A stretch of 41,608 nt of DNA from Candidatus Viridilinea halotolerans (GCA_003934145.1 RSAS01000345.1:1-41608), one strand, 5' to 3'; shown: positions 14,716-23,010, counted from the first letter of the stretch. Program-made: numbers and translations. Notes: generated by a model from the letters alone, not told the origin.

Positions 14716-15894
14716 ATGCAGATAGTCATTCTCGGCGCGGGCTACGCAGGGCTGCGTGCCGCCATTGATCTTGATCGGCTGCTGCGGCAGCGAGGACGGG
14801 ACGATGAGGTGACCCTGGTTGATCAGCACAACTACCACCAGTTGGTGCAGGTGGTACATCTTGCGGCAACGGCGGCGATCCCCGATAAGAAGGCGATCTA
14901 CGACTTGGCACCTTTGCTGAGCAATAGCAAGGTGCGGCTGGTGCAGGGGCGGGCGAACTTGATTGATCCGCTGGAGCGCCGGGTGGTGTTTGCGGATGGG
15001 AATAGCTTGACCTATGATCGCTTGGCGATTACGCTGGGGGCCGAGACGGCCTATGTGGGCGTACCAGGGGCACGTGAACATACACTGCCACTGCACACCT
15101 TTGCACATGCCTTGCGCCTGCGCGATCACGTTATTGCGCAATTTGCTGCTGCGGCGAAGGAGCGCGACACGAAGCAGCAGCGCATTCTACAGACGACAGC
15201 GATTGTGGGCGGGGGCTATACCGGCTGCCAATTGGCGGGCGAGTTGGTTACCTGGGCCGATGATCTCTGCCGTGAGAGTGGTGCGCCCCGGGCAGAGGTG
15301 CGCGTGGCGCTGATTGAACGAACAAACTATTTGTTGCCCCAGTTTGGCGATTGGGCGACGCAGGCCGCCGAGTTGGTGCTGGATCGCCAAGGGGTGAGCG
15401 TCTACCGTAATACGTTGGTAGAGGCAGTAGAACCCCAGATGTTACACATCCAGGGGGGGCGGGTGCTGCGTGCGGGTTCGATTGTCTGGGCAGCGGGCAT
15501 CGCAGGCCCGGAGTTGCTGGCGCAATCGGGCTTGGCGGTGGAAGAGCATGGCCGGGTAATGGTGGATCGCTACCTGCGCGTGCAGGATCAAGCTTTGATC
15601 TTTGCGGCGGGCGATTGTGCTGCGGTGCCGAATAGCCCCGATCCGGGGACGGTACCGGCGACGGCGAGCTACGCGATGCGTCAAGGGGCGCACTTAGCGA
15701 CCACCCTGTTGGCCGAAGTTGAAGGGCGCGCCCCGCGCCCCTACGAGCCGCTGAAACTGGGCGAGTTGGTCTCGTTGGGGCCACACTATGCCGTAGGCAA
15801 TCCGTTGGGCCTGCCCATGACGGGCTACCCGGCGTTGTGGATGAAGAAGGGCGTAGAGCAGTACTATCGTTCCATTTTGGAGGATGGGACGTAG
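14716..15894 (+). CDS. NAD(P)H dehydrogenase-like FAD oxidoreductase (NDH-2 family)
   Basis: 392 residues. The N-terminal FAD-binding fold is MQIVILGAGYAGLRAA, the second dinucleotide-binding fold is TTAIVGGGYTGCQLAGEL near residue 160, and the C-terminal FAD motif is ALIFAAGDCAAV near residue 295, the standard type II NADH dehydrogenase layout. The C-terminal membrane-association region (ALWMKKGVEQYYR) is also NDH-2 like. It would pass electrons from NAD(P)H to quinone at the membrane without proton pumping. Starts at 14683 or 14647 are in frame; 14716 gives the cleanest family N-terminus but lacks a ribosome site, while 14683 would fit a leaderless mRNA. It follows the chlorosome terminator, so it is a separate unit. 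Confidence 0.82.
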   Translation: MQIVILGAGYAGLRAAIDLDRLLRQRGRDDEVTLVDQHNYHQLVQVVHLAATAAIPDKKAIYDLAPLLSNSKVRLVQGRANLIDPLERRVVFADGNSLTYDRLAITLGAETAYVGVPGAREHTLPLHTFAHALRLRDHVIAQFAAAAKERDTKQQRILQTTAIVGGGYTGCQLAGELVTWADDLCRESGAPRAEVRVALIERTNYLLPQFGDWATQAAELVLDRQGVSVYRNTLVEAVEPQMLHIQGGRVLRAGSIVWAAGIAGPELLAQSGLAVEEHGRVMVDRYLRVQDQALIFAAGDCAAVPNSPDPGTVPATASYAMRQGAHLATTLLAEVEGRAPRPYEPLKLGELVSLGPHYAVGNPLGLPMTGYPALWMKKGVEQYYRSILEDGT

Positions 15895-15942
15895 CCCCGG
15901 AGGGCTACGTCGAAGTCGTTGGGGCTGCACCCCAAGCCGTCA

Positions 15943-16085
15943 TTTTTGTTGCTTTTTGGCGGCTTCGCCGCCAAAAAGCAACAAAAAAAGTTTTTCGGGG
16001 GAGGCTTCGCCTCCCCCGCACCCCCACCGGAGGTGGCGGCTGCCCCCAAGCCCCCGCCGGGGGGTGGGGGCTTGGCCCCCAAAAA
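15943..16085. repeat. Cluster of three dispersed-family palindromes
   Basis: A perfect 21-bp hairpin with TTC loop (15943-15963 with 15967-15987) is followed by CGGGGGAGGC-TTC-GCCTCCCCCG near 15996-16018 and by GGGGGCTTGGCCCCC near 16062-16080. All three cores recur elsewhere in the window. They fill the spacer 15895-16124; no gene is seen. Confidence 0.85.
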
Positions 16086-16124
16086 TTAAATAAGAACTTG
16101 AGCATTGCTTGCGGAGGATACCTG

Positions 16125-16610
16125 ATGATCGTGCAAGAGGAGTGGGTCTCGATTCGGACGACGCCGGAGGTGGTAGAGCGCCACTTGACCCAGCCAGCGT
16201 TGATGGTGCGCTGGCGTTCGCCGTTGATCCAACTCGATCCGGTTGAGGGGGAATTGATGACCCTCGGGAGCACACACTGTCTGCGCATTTTGCCTTTGGG
16301 CATGGCGAGTTCGACCTATAAAGTCATTGAACGCGATGATCAGCATGTTTTGATGAGTATTACAGGCGTGTGGGAAGGCCAGGAGTTGTGGCGCTGGTTT
16401 GTGGATGGCACACGGGTGGTGGTGCAGAATCGGGTGGAGTATGAGGTAGCCAACCAGGGGTTGCGCTTCGTGGTGTTGGGGTTGGGTCGTTTCATTGCCG
16501 GTTTAGATATGCGTGTGCAACTCTTTCGGTTGCGCGAGATGATCGAGGGACCGCCAGGGTTTCGCTATGCGGAGACGCGCGGGCCGCAGAAAATCAGTGT
16601 TGAAGATTAG
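16125..16610 (+). CDS. SRPBCC-like (polyketide cyclase/START-type) small protein
   Basis: 161 residues. The strand-rich pattern beginning with EEWVSIRTTPEVVERHLTQPALMVRWRSP and ending with a long C-terminal helix (LRFVVLGLGRFIAGLDMRVQLFRLREMIE) fits the SRPBCC helix-grip fold, which binds hydrophobic ligands. There are no diagnostic catalytic residues, so the ligand cannot be named. GGAGG at 16113-16117 supports ATG 16125; the open frame extends far upstream through repeats, which is not real coding. The call rests on pattern, not on a strong motif. Confidence 0.65.
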   Translation: MIVQEEWVSIRTTPEVVERHLTQPALMVRWRSPLIQLDPVEGELMTLGSTHCLRILPLGMASSTYKVIERDDQHVLMSITGVWEGQELWRWFVDGTRVVVQNRVEYEVANQGLRFVVLGLGRFIAGLDMRVQLFRLREMIEGPPGFRYAETRGPQKISVED

Positions 16611-16682
16611 AATTTTTTGTTACGGCGGGGAAACAAAATTCCCCCGCCGCAACAAGCTACAAAAAGACGTAGGATTTGTTCT

Positions 16683-17663
16683 ATGCCACGCATTGGATTA
16701 GCGGCAGCACTGGAGCAGTTTCATCCGAATGAGTTGTTGCAGCATTGTACCTTGGCCGAGCATTACGGCTTTGAGGGGGTAATGGCGGCGGACCACTTCC
16801 AGCCGTGGGTACCGGCGCAGGGCCATAATGCGTTTGCCTATAGTTGGATGGGCGCGTTGGGCATGGTGACGAAGGGAGATTTTGGACCGGGGGTGACCTG
16901 CCCGAGTTTCCGCACCCATCCGGCGGTGGTAGCGCAGGCGGCGGCGACGTTGGGGGCGATGTTTCCAGAGCGCTTTTGGCTGGGCCTGGGCAGTGGTGAG
17001 TTGCTGAACGAACATGTGGTCGCTGGAGTGTGGCCCGATGCGCTGGTGCGTTTTGAGATGCTGCAAGAGGCAACAGTGTTGATCCAGCAACTCTTGGCGG
17101 GCAAAGAGGTGCGTTATCGCGGGCGCTACTTCAGCATGAGTAAGGTGCGCCTCTGGACATTGCCTGAGCAGCCAGTGCCGATCTATATTGCAGCGACGGG
17201 GCCGCAGACGGTGCGTTGGGCGGGGCGCGTCTGTGATGGTTTGATTACTCCGGGGGCGAGTCCGGCGAAGTTGCGGGGGATTCTGGAAAATTTTGCGGCG
17301 GGAGCGCGTGAAGCCGGAAAAGATCCCGCGCAGATGCCGAAATTCTTGCAACTGCATGTCTCGTGGGCCGAAACGGATGAAGAAGCGTTGCAGAACGCGC
17401 TGGTCGAGTGGCCCAATGGAGGTATGAACTTTCCGAAGCAGGATGTGCGCAGCCCTGAAGATTTTGCGGCGATGGCACGCCTCGTGCGTCCGGAGGATTT
17501 TAAGGGGCGTGTGCTGATTTCATCTGATTTGGAAGCGCATCGCGCCCATTTACAAAGCTTTTTTGAGCTTGGTTTTGACGCGATCTATGTGCATAACGTG
17601 GGGCGCAATCAGGAAGCCTGGCTAAAGGCCTATGGTGAGCAGGTGTTGCCTGCGCTGCAATAA
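16683..17663 (+). CDS. LLM-class F420-dependent oxidoreductase (G6PDH-family type)
   Basis: 326 residues. Bacterial-luciferase-like TIM barrel. The N-terminus PRIGLAAALEQFHPNELLQ, then GVMAADHFQPW, TCPSFRTHPAVVAQAAATL and FWLGLGSGELLNEHVVAG closely follow the F420-dependent glucose-6-phosphate dehydrogenase-like subfamily. The cofactor is coenzyme F420 by family. The substrate is unknown, since this subfamily has many members that do not act on glucose 6-phosphate. The ribosome site before ATG 16683 is only GTAGGA; an upstream in-frame start at 16617 would add a basic, unlikely N-terminus. It lies 72 bases after the SRPBCC-like gene and could be co-transcribed. Confidence 0.85.
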   Translation: MPRIGLAAALEQFHPNELLQHCTLAEHYGFEGVMAADHFQPWVPAQGHNAFAYSWMGALGMVTKGDFGPGVTCPSFRTHPAVVAQAAATLGAMFPERFWLGLGSGELLNEHVVAGVWPDALVRFEMLQEATVLIQQLLAGKEVRYRGRYFSMSKVRLWTLPEQPVPIYIAATGPQTVRWAGRVCDGLITPGASPAKLRGILENFAAGAREAGKDPAQMPKFLQLHVSWAETDEEALQNALVEWPNGGMNFPKQDVRSPEDFAAMARLVRPEDFKGRVLISSDLEAHRAHLQSFFELGFDAIYVHNVGRNQEAWLKAYGEQVLPALQ

Positions 17664-17790
17664 CTATTGTTAGGCATAGGCGCATCCCACGTACGGCGGC
17701 ATGTGGGAGAGTACCAACGGTTCATAGGCAAGGCGTTGGCTTTGGGTTAAAATAGAGTTAGTGGTGTACCCTCCAGCCTGGCGGGAGGGC

Positions 17791-17813
17791 TTGGGAGGGC
17801 ATTGCCCTCCCAA
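17791..17813. terminator. Hairpin TTGGGAGGGC/GCCCTCCCAA in the 17664-17900 spacer
   Basis: A perfect 10-bp stem with loop ATT, followed by AAG. It lies 127 bases after the oxidoreductase stop, so it may be either its terminator or another copy of the intergenic palindromes. The rest of the spacer has no recognisable gene. Confidence 0.5.
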
Positions 17814-17900
17814 AAGCCAACCCACCGGCAAGTGGGCATGAGCGAACTTGCCGCAAAAACTCGTTCGTATGGATAGAACAAGCCGCGTAGGGAGTAGATA

Positions 17901-18278
17901 ATGGTGACTAGCCGACAGGGTCCCAGTGCAAATAGTACCGCCGCCGCCGCCGCCGCTCGTCCGAAGAAGCGCGGTATGGGTGGTTTTGGTTTGAAGTTCT
18001 TGTTATTTATGTTGACGATTGGGGTGATTGGGCTGGGTGGAATTGGGCTGTTTGCGCCCTCCCGTCTGGCAATCTTCCAGGAGCAGACGCTGGCGCTATT
18101 GCATGGCGGCATCGTTAGCAAAAACGACGAGACGTACGTGGATGGTTGTGTGCGTATGCCAGAAGTGGACGGCCCACGGGCGGTGCGACGCACCCTGCGT
18201 ACGGTCATTTTTGGCGATGGCACCACGCTCCAGATTATTTTTAGCGACGTGCCAACGGCAACGAATGCGTGCCAGTGA
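17901..18278 (+). CDS. Small single-pass membrane protein of unknown function
   Basis: 125 residues. A disordered, alanine-rich and then basic N-terminus (RPKKRG, residues 21-26) precedes one membrane segment at about 30-51 (LKFLLFMLTIGVIGLGGIGL). The positive-inside rule puts the short N-terminus in the cytoplasm and the remaining 75 residues outside. The outer part has two cysteines (CVRMPEVDG and the penultimate residue), which could form a disulfide. I do not recognise the family. The alanine run is encoded by a GCC triplet repeat (17940-17958) that could vary in length. GGGAG sits before ATG 17901. Confidence 0.65.
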   Translation: MVTSRQGPSANSTAAAAAARPKKRGMGGFGLKFLLFMLTIGVIGLGGIGLFAPSRLAIFQEQTLALLHGGIVSKNDETYVDGCVRMPEVDGPRAVRRTLRTVIFGDGTTLQIIFSDVPTATNACQ

Positions 18279-18310
18279 GTCATCTTGGCTGGTACGCCAT
18301 CCGGTGGGGG

Positions 18311-18385
18311 TTCGGGGGAGGCTTCGCCTCCCCCGAACCTTTTGTATGTCGTATTGGCGGCTTCGCCGCCAATACGATACAAAAG
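18311..18385. repeat. Two TTC-loop palindromes
   Basis: TTCGGGGGAGGC and GCCTCCCCCGAA (18311-18337) pair perfectly around TTC. Directly after, a longer hairpin with core GGCGGC-TTC-GCCGCC (18339-18385) has 12 plus 9 paired bases and a two-base bulge. Both match the family seen at 8841, 15943 and 33227. Confidence 0.85.
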
Positions 18386-18406
18386 ATTCGGGGGTGACCA
18401 AAATCT

Positions 18407-18540
18407 GTGGGGCGGTGCCCCACGCCCCGCCGGGCGGCGAGGGGATGGCGCGGGAACTTGGTTCTCGTGCGCACCCTGTCCCCGTGGGGCGGTGCCCCAC
18501 GCCCCGCCGGGCGGCGAGGGGATGCGCGGGAACTTGGTTC
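18407..18540. repeat. Tandem copies (58 and 57 bp) of a composite repeat
   Basis: Copy 1 (18407-18464) and copy 2 (18484-18540) differ by a single deleted G. Each holds a GTGGGGCGGTGCCCCAC stem, a CCCCGCCGGGCGGCGAGGGG stem and a GGGAACTTGGTTC end. The first copy, with its leading GGGTGACCAAAATCT, is an inverted relative of the repeats at 33421-33530 and 39105-39210. No gene is seen in 18279-18553. Confidence 0.85.
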
Positions 18541-18553
18541 CTGCGCATCCCCA

Positions 18554-19243
18554 CTACAATAGCACCACATGCAACTCTGGTGGGCCGTGGATGCCTAAAG
18601 AGAGGGTGAGTTCAATGTCGGCAGTGCGCGAGGGGCCGCTGATGAAGGTGAGGTTGCTCGTTTGGGCGAAGATTGCACTGCCGTGACGTTCGCGCAGGAG
18701 GGCCAGGGCCTCACCGAGGCCGCGAACGATCTGGGGGGTGCGTACCAGAGCGATATGGGCTGGCGCGAGCAGTGAGGCAAGGCGGGGCCGTGCGGGGCCG
18801 TGGCGCAGCACGAGAGTGCCACTCTCGGCAATAGCGCAATCCACTGCCGAGAGACAGACCGGCGCGGGTTCAAGTTCTTGCAGGCGCGCTTTGCGTTGCG
18901 GGCCGCGCACATGCGGATCGAGCAGCGTGATGCCGCGTTCAGCCAGCATTTCTTCTAGGCCGGGTAAGCCCAACTGGGCGAGATCCCATGCCATTATTTG
19001 TGTGGCAGAGCGTTCGCCCAAGAGCCGGGCCAGCGTGGTAATGGCTTGGGTCTCATCAGCGACCCGGTAGGCCCGTGCTTCCAACTTGATCAACTCGGCG
19101 GTAAACTGAGCCACCAGATCGGCCTCGGCGGGCAACACAAAGGGCGGCGACGTGTGGGGCGCACGGGCGGCCTGCTCGCGCAACCACGGGCCATTGGATG
19201 CCAAGCTGGTGCGCAGGGTGGCAAGAATTTGTTCGCGACTCAT
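18554..19243 (-). CDS. LutC/YkgG-family (LUD domain) protein
   Basis: 229 residues. The C-terminal signature SGPSRTADIELTLSLGIHGPPELHVVLL is characteristic of the LUD domain of LutC, a subunit of the LutABC L-lactate oxidation complex. The middle part includes VDCAIAESGTLVL, another conserved LUD stretch. LutA and LutB are not adjacent here, so it is a solitary copy at the end of a glycosyltransferase run, and the substrate is uncertain. I place the start at 19243 (MSREQILATLR) with GGAAGAAAG upstream; the longer frame to 19330 reads into a repeat and lacks family similarity. The gene is convergent with the preceding + strand genes. Confidence 0.82.
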   Translation of the reverse strand: MSREQILATLRTSLASNGPWLREQAARAPHTSPPFVLPAEADLVAQFTAELIKLEARAYRVADETQAITTLARLLGERSATQIMAWDLAQLGLPGLEEMLAERGITLLDPHVRGPQRKARLQELEPAPVCLSAVDCAIAESGTLVLRHGPARPRLASLLAPAHIALVRTPQIVRGLGEALALLRERHGSAIFAQTSNLTFISGPSRTADIELTLSLGIHGPPELHVVLL

Positions 19244-19409
19244 AGGCTTTCTTCCACTGTGCGCAGATGCGCGAGAACCAAGCTCTCGTGCATCTGTAGT
19301 AGATAATCTGGAAGGTGAGGGCAAGGCCATCTCCTAAAACCCCACCTACCCAGAGGTTCGAGAAACATTAACTGAGGAATTACAGTGTAGCATAGCTGAG
19401 CGTATCCGT

Positions 19410-20099
19410 TCACCGCCTCATGTATCTTAAGCACTTGCTCATCACCTTCTGCACACTTGTCGTGATACCAAGGCCATAGCCATAACGCGAGCATGTGCCT
19501 TGGGTATGGTGCAGAACATATTCAGCAACAGGGAAAGCGTAGAAATGGTAGCCCTGTCGTTGCGCCGCTTGCATATTGTGCAGGCATGGTGAGCCGTGAT
19601 GAACGAAGGGCTTGAGCGTGAGGTATTTGGCGCGATCTAACAGCATAGCGTATGGATGAATGTAGCGTGTGTAGTATTTCATCCCCACAGGCAGGGTATA
19701 ACCAAAGCGATCCATATATTGCAGTTCGCCTGCTGCATAGCATTGAGGATCGTCGAATATTGCTAAGAGCCCCTCTAACAACCCTGTGCGCATAATTTCG
19801 CAGTCTGAGTCGAGCGTAAAGGCGTAGGGCGTTTTGCTTAAGTTGATACCCTGATCCATAGCCGGGCCATGGTAGCGGTTGTGGGCGTTAAGTTGGGCTA
19901 CGACATGAGGATGTGCCTGCGCCGTCTCCACGATATAGCGCGTAGACTCATCAGCCGAGCCATTGTCAAGCAAGATCAGTGGCACTTCGGGGTAGTGCTG
20001 TAACACGCTCGCAACGCATGCCTTGGTGAGGGCGTAGGTTTTATAGTTGACGATAATGATCGTAATGGCGCTAAGATCGGGAGGAGGTATGGTTTTCAT
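19410..20099 (-). CDS. Family 2 glycosyltransferase, short
   Basis: 229 residues. GT-A fold start ITIIIVNYKTYALTKACVASVL, then LLDNGSADES and the metal-binding TLDSDCEI (DxD-like) around residue 97. It lacks a long C-terminal region or membrane segments, so it is near the minimal GT2 length. The start lies six bases after the stop of the upstream glycosyltransferase, so the two are co-transcribed and probably coupled; there is no clear ribosome site of its own. It would transfer a sugar to a growing cell-surface glycan; donor and acceptor are unknown. Confidence 0.82.
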   Translation of the reverse strand: MKTIPPPDLSAITIIIVNYKTYALTKACVASVLQHYPEVPLILLDNGSADESTRYIVETAQAHPHVVAQLNAHNRYHGPAMDQGINLSKTPYAFTLDSDCEIMRTGLLEGLLAIFDDPQCYAAGELQYMDRFGYTLPVGMKYYTRYIHPYAMLLDRAKYLTLKPFVHHGSPCLHNMQAAQRQGYHFYAFPVAEYVLHHTQGTCSRYGYGLGITTSVQKVMSKCLRYMRR

Positions 20100-20105
20100 G
20101 TAATT

Positions 20106-20999
20106 CTATGCAAGGTGCTTTAGTAGCGTCTGCCCAAACGCCCAAGCGTAGGTGGGATTGCATGGATGGAGTTTGAGTGCAGCGTTGAAGTGCTGACGAG
20201 CGACCTGCTTGTCGCCAACGGCACGAGCAAGCTGGCCGAGGACGTAATGCCGTTGGGCCGCTAGACCATACCCGGCTTGGCGGTGACCATATTTGGCAAT
20301 AAGCAGGGCGAAACCTGCTTGTAAAGCAAGATCATCTTTCGATATGCTATCTGAAGTTACATAGGCATTTAGGAGCGGCGCAGAGACATAAGCAAAGCTG
20401 TAGTGGGGGGCGAGGCGCAGCCAGAGATCCCAATCTTGGAAGCGGGGCATGTGGGAATCGAAGGCACCATGGCGCTCAATACACTCGCGTTTCACGAGGG
20501 CGCTTTGGGTGGTGATGAAGTTGCCATGGAGCAGCGTCGGCCCCAGCCAGCCCTCAAGCCGCCGGGCGGTAAAGGGCAGACGGGCAACCGCATGGTGCAG
20601 CCGGGAGGGGACGAGTTGCGCTTGCGTGCCGCTGATCTGCCAAAAGCGACAATAGACCACGCCGGTGTGGGCGGGGGCGTGTGCCAAGCGGGCCAACTGA
20701 AGGGTCAATTTCTGGGGCAGCCATGCGTCGTCGCTATCTTGGAAAGCCAGGAATTGCCCACGGCTTAGGCTAATACCAGTATTGCGCGCCGCCGCCGCGC
20801 CACGGCGCTGCTGGTGGCGCACGTAGCGCAGACGCCGATCCTGCATACCCGCCACCAATGCCTCAGTCGCATCGTTAGAGCCGTCATCCACCACAATCAA
20901 CTCCAGATCAGCCATGCGCTGCTGGAGGACACTGGTGATGGCCCGTGGCAACAGGTGGGCGCGGTTGTAGGTAGGGAGGATGACGCTAACGCGGGGCAT
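20106..20999 (-). CDS. Family 2 glycosyltransferase with helical C-terminal extension
   Basis: 297 residues. PRVSVILPTYNRAHLLPRAI opens the GT-A domain, VVDDGSNDATEALV and LAFQDSDDAW supply the nucleotide-sugar and metal motifs, and RFQDWDLWLRL is the expected acceptor-side motif. The last 60 residues look like TPR-type helices (QRHYVLGQLARAVGDKQVA). The start at 20999 is chosen because the GT2 N-terminus begins there. The ATG lies inside the 8-bp target duplication of the element at 21004-21127, and its ribosome site (GAAAGGT) is supplied by that element. The longer frame to 21056 is element sequence. Confidence 0.85.
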   Translation of the reverse strand: MPRVSVILPTYNRAHLLPRAITSVLQQRMADLELIVVDDGSNDATEALVAGMQDRRLRYVRHQQRRGAAAARNTGISLSRGQFLAFQDSDDAWLPQKLTLQLARLAHAPAHTGVVYCRFWQISGTQAQLVPSRLHHAVARLPFTARRLEGWLGPTLLHGNFITTQSALVKRECIERHGAFDSHMPRFQDWDLWLRLAPHYSFAYVSAPLLNAYVTSDSISKDDLALQAGFALLIAKYGHRQAGYGLAAQRHYVLGQLARAVGDKQVARQHFNAALKLHPCNPTYAWAFGQTLLKHLA

Positions 21000-21135
21000 G
21001 GGGTCAATACCTTTCAGATAAGAGGGGTTTCTTGACGCAAAGGCGCAAGGGCGCAAAGCTTTCGGCGTAGGTATACCAAATCTTAGCGGCTTTGCGGCTT
21101 TGCGCGAGCTTATTTGAAAGGTATTGAGGCATGGG
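20995..21135. mobile_element. MITE-like element (21004-21127) with 8-bp target-site duplication
   Basis: The ends TCAATACCTTTCA and TGAAAGGTATTGA are perfect inverted repeats, extended imperfectly by ATAAG. GGCATGGG stands on both sides (20995-21002 and 21128-21135), with one extra G on the left. The 124-bp interior has GCGCAAAGG-type short repeats and no coding capacity. A degenerate second copy lies at 37783-38013. It has inserted at the gene junction between the methyltransferase and the glycosyltransferase and provides the stop of one and the ribosome site of the other. Confidence 0.88.
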
Positions 21136-21934
21136 TTGGCATCTCGCTTCCTACTTCGGCCACAAAGAGGCTATCACAGCGCAAGCCATAGCGCACAGGG
21201 AGCAGCGAACGAACACATGCCTCGTTTACATCATCAATATCGTGGCAGGCGACAATTGTTCCTGGTTGGAGCAGATGCGCTAGATCGGGCAGATTGTGCG
21301 CAATCTCGCCAGGGTTATGGGTCACATCGCAGAAGATCAAGCGATACGGCAAGCGCGGTGCCGCCCGAAAATCACACATAACTATATGCACCAGATCAAG
21401 GAGATCAAGGGAGTGCAGATTGGTGCGCAGTGCTTGGAGAATACCGCCAGGCGCATGCAGCACAGGCGCAACATTGCTATGGTATTGCTCGACCTCTACC
21501 AGTGCCAAAGGTTGCGTTGCCGCTGCGGGATAGAAAAAGCCGACCTGATCGCCATAGGGTCGAAAATGTTCTGGCTTAAGGTTGAGATCAACACTCACCA
21601 AGGTCTTTGGCTGACGGCTATCGCGGATGCCAAAGGCGAGGCAGGCGGTTGAGCGTCCAAGCCAAGAACCAATTTCGAGGATCGGCCCGGGTAGCAGGTA
21701 GGCAAGGGCGTAGAGCATCCGTTGCTCAGCAATCGTCAACCAACCAGGTAAAGAAACTGGCAAATCAGGAAAGCGAACCAATGCTAACAGTGGGTGTATG
21801 TGCGACAGCAGGACATGGTTACCATGAGCGGGGTGCGCAGGCATTGTCGGCATGCAGAGTTGGGCTAGGCTACGATTATAGATACCCAAAAGAGTACGAC
21901 GCAGTTTTTGATAATCTGGGGCTAGACTTAGCAT
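21110..21934 (-). CDS. Class I SAM-dependent methyltransferase (Methyltransf_24-like) in glycan cluster
   Basis: 274 residues. The SAM site GPILEIGSWLGRSTACLA lies near residue 84, followed by LVSVDLNLKPEHF and a late IFCDVTHNPGEIAHNLPDLAHLLQPGTIVACHDI, the order seen in the family of methyltransferases that modify sugars and cell-surface glycans. Its ATG (21934) overlaps the stop of the upstream glycosyltransferase in ATGCTAA, so translation is coupled. The last residues SIPFK and the stop codon come from the inserted MITE-like element; the ancestral end would have been PTHAPR and a stop overlapping the next gene. The change is at the very C-terminus and probably harmless. Confidence 0.78.
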   Translation of the reverse strand: MLSLAPDYQKLRRTLLGIYNRSLAQLCMPTMPAHPAHGNHVLLSHIHPLLALVRFPDLPVSLPGWLTIAEQRMLYALAYLLPGPILEIGSWLGRSTACLAFGIRDSRQPKTLVSVDLNLKPEHFRPYGDQVGFFYPAAATQPLALVEVEQYHSNVAPVLHAPGGILQALRTNLHSLDLLDLVHIVMCDFRAAPRLPYRLIFCDVTHNPGEIAHNLPDLAHLLQPGTIVACHDIDDVNEACVRSLLPVRYGLRCDSLFVAEVGSEMPTHASIPFK

Positions 21935-23010
21935 TTTTGTTCCCCACTGTAGCGTCTAAGCAGTGCTGCGTAGTCCTGTTCATTACACGCCATACGTGCT
22001 TGGGCGGTGATTTCGCCCGCTAGGCGGATGAGATGAAATATCGAACTTAGCAACATATAGATTATTAAACGACTTGTGCCAATATTCAAATCCTGATAAC
22101 TTTTATATTGTCGGGGTATGATTTTCTTTGTGATATATTCAATTAAAGGAATAGAGTAAAGCAAAGTAAAAAGAGTAGTCGTTATAATTCGTAAAAAAAG
22201 CCCCGTTTTTCCTTGAATATTACCAACTCTTGTGCTTATTTTTAATATTATCATCCGTACAAAGTTACGAAACCCCTGTTTAGATAAACCGGATCGTAAT
22301 TGTGGATAGTGTAACAAGAGAGCAGCGTCACAACAGCCACGTACCCATGCCTGAATCATCAACTCATGCAGCGATGAGCGTCCAACATGATGCACAAGCG
22401 CATCTGGATTGCGTTCAAGTTGATAGCCGCGAGCAACTAAACGCAGACTGAAGTCAACATCTTCGCCACCATCACGCGCAAAGCTCGTATTGAAGCCACC
22501 CAGAGCCAAAAAGATTGAGCGGCGAAAACTCGCGTTAGCTGTGTCTAGGTAGCGCGGATGTTCAGCATGATTGGCTAGATGGGCCATATGCACCGCCGCG
22601 AAATCCTGAAGCCAACGCCCTTCCACCACATCCACCACGCGCCCGCCGACTGCTACTCGAGCGGCGCCCGCCTCGCCCTGGTAGCTCGTGGCGAGCTGTT
22701 GCAGCCAATCGGTGGCGGGCAGGCAATCGGTATCGGTGAAGGCGAGAATCGCGCCGTGGGCCAACTGGACTCCCGCGTTGCGCGCTGCGCCTGGGCCTTG
22801 GTTAGCTTGGCATAGGTAGCGCAGCCGCCCCTGCGCCGCGAGCAACGCCAAATCCTCGGCGGTGCCATCCTGCGAGCCATCGTCTACCACGATGATCTCA
22901 TAGGCCTCCGCCGGGTAGGTCTGGCGCTCAAGGCAAGCCAGGGTGTTCTGCAATTGGGCGCGACGGTTGTAGGTGGGAATGACGACGCTAATGTGGGGGG
23001 TGGTGATCAT
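21928..23010 (-). CDS. Family 2 glycosyltransferase with AT-rich hydrophobic C-terminal region
   Basis: 360 residues. HISVVIPTYNRRAQLQNTL, VVDDGSQDGTAEDL, GPGAARNAGVQ, the DxD motif LAFTDTDCLP and the late GGEDVDFSLRL motif give a confident GT2 call. The C-terminal 130 residues hold hydrophobic segments (for example FTLLYSIPLIEYI and LIIYMLLSSIFHLI) that would anchor it to the membrane. That part, at about 22030-22300, is strongly AT-rich and rich in Ile, Lys and Tyr codons, unlike the GC-rich N-terminal half. This suggests a recombinant or transferred tail. ATG 23010 is preferred over a GTG at 23034, although neither has a good ribosome site. Confidence 0.85.
   Translation of the reverse strand: MITTPHISVVIPTYNRRAQLQNTLACLERQTYPAEAYEIIVVDDGSQDGTAEDLALLAAQGRLRYLCQANQGPGAARNAGVQLAHGAILAFTDTDCLPATDWLQQLATSYQGEAGAARVAVGGRVVDVVEGRWLQDFAAVHMAHLANHAEHPRYLDTANASFRRSIFLALGGFNTSFARDGGEDVDFSLRLVARGYQLERNPDALVHHVGRSSLHELMIQAWVRGCCDAALLLHYPQLRSGLSKQGFRNFVRMIILKISTRVGNIQGKTGLFLRIITTTLFTLLYSIPLIEYITKKIIPRQYKSYQDLNIGTSRLIIYMLLSSIFHLIRLAGEITAQARMACNEQDYAALLRRYSGEQKC

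Noticed and set aside
19240-19494. 84-residue - strand frame between LutC and the glycosyltransferase
   Set aside because: It overlaps the end of the glycosyltransferase in another frame, has no ribosome site, and its end reads through a GAGAACCAAGCTCTC-type repeat.
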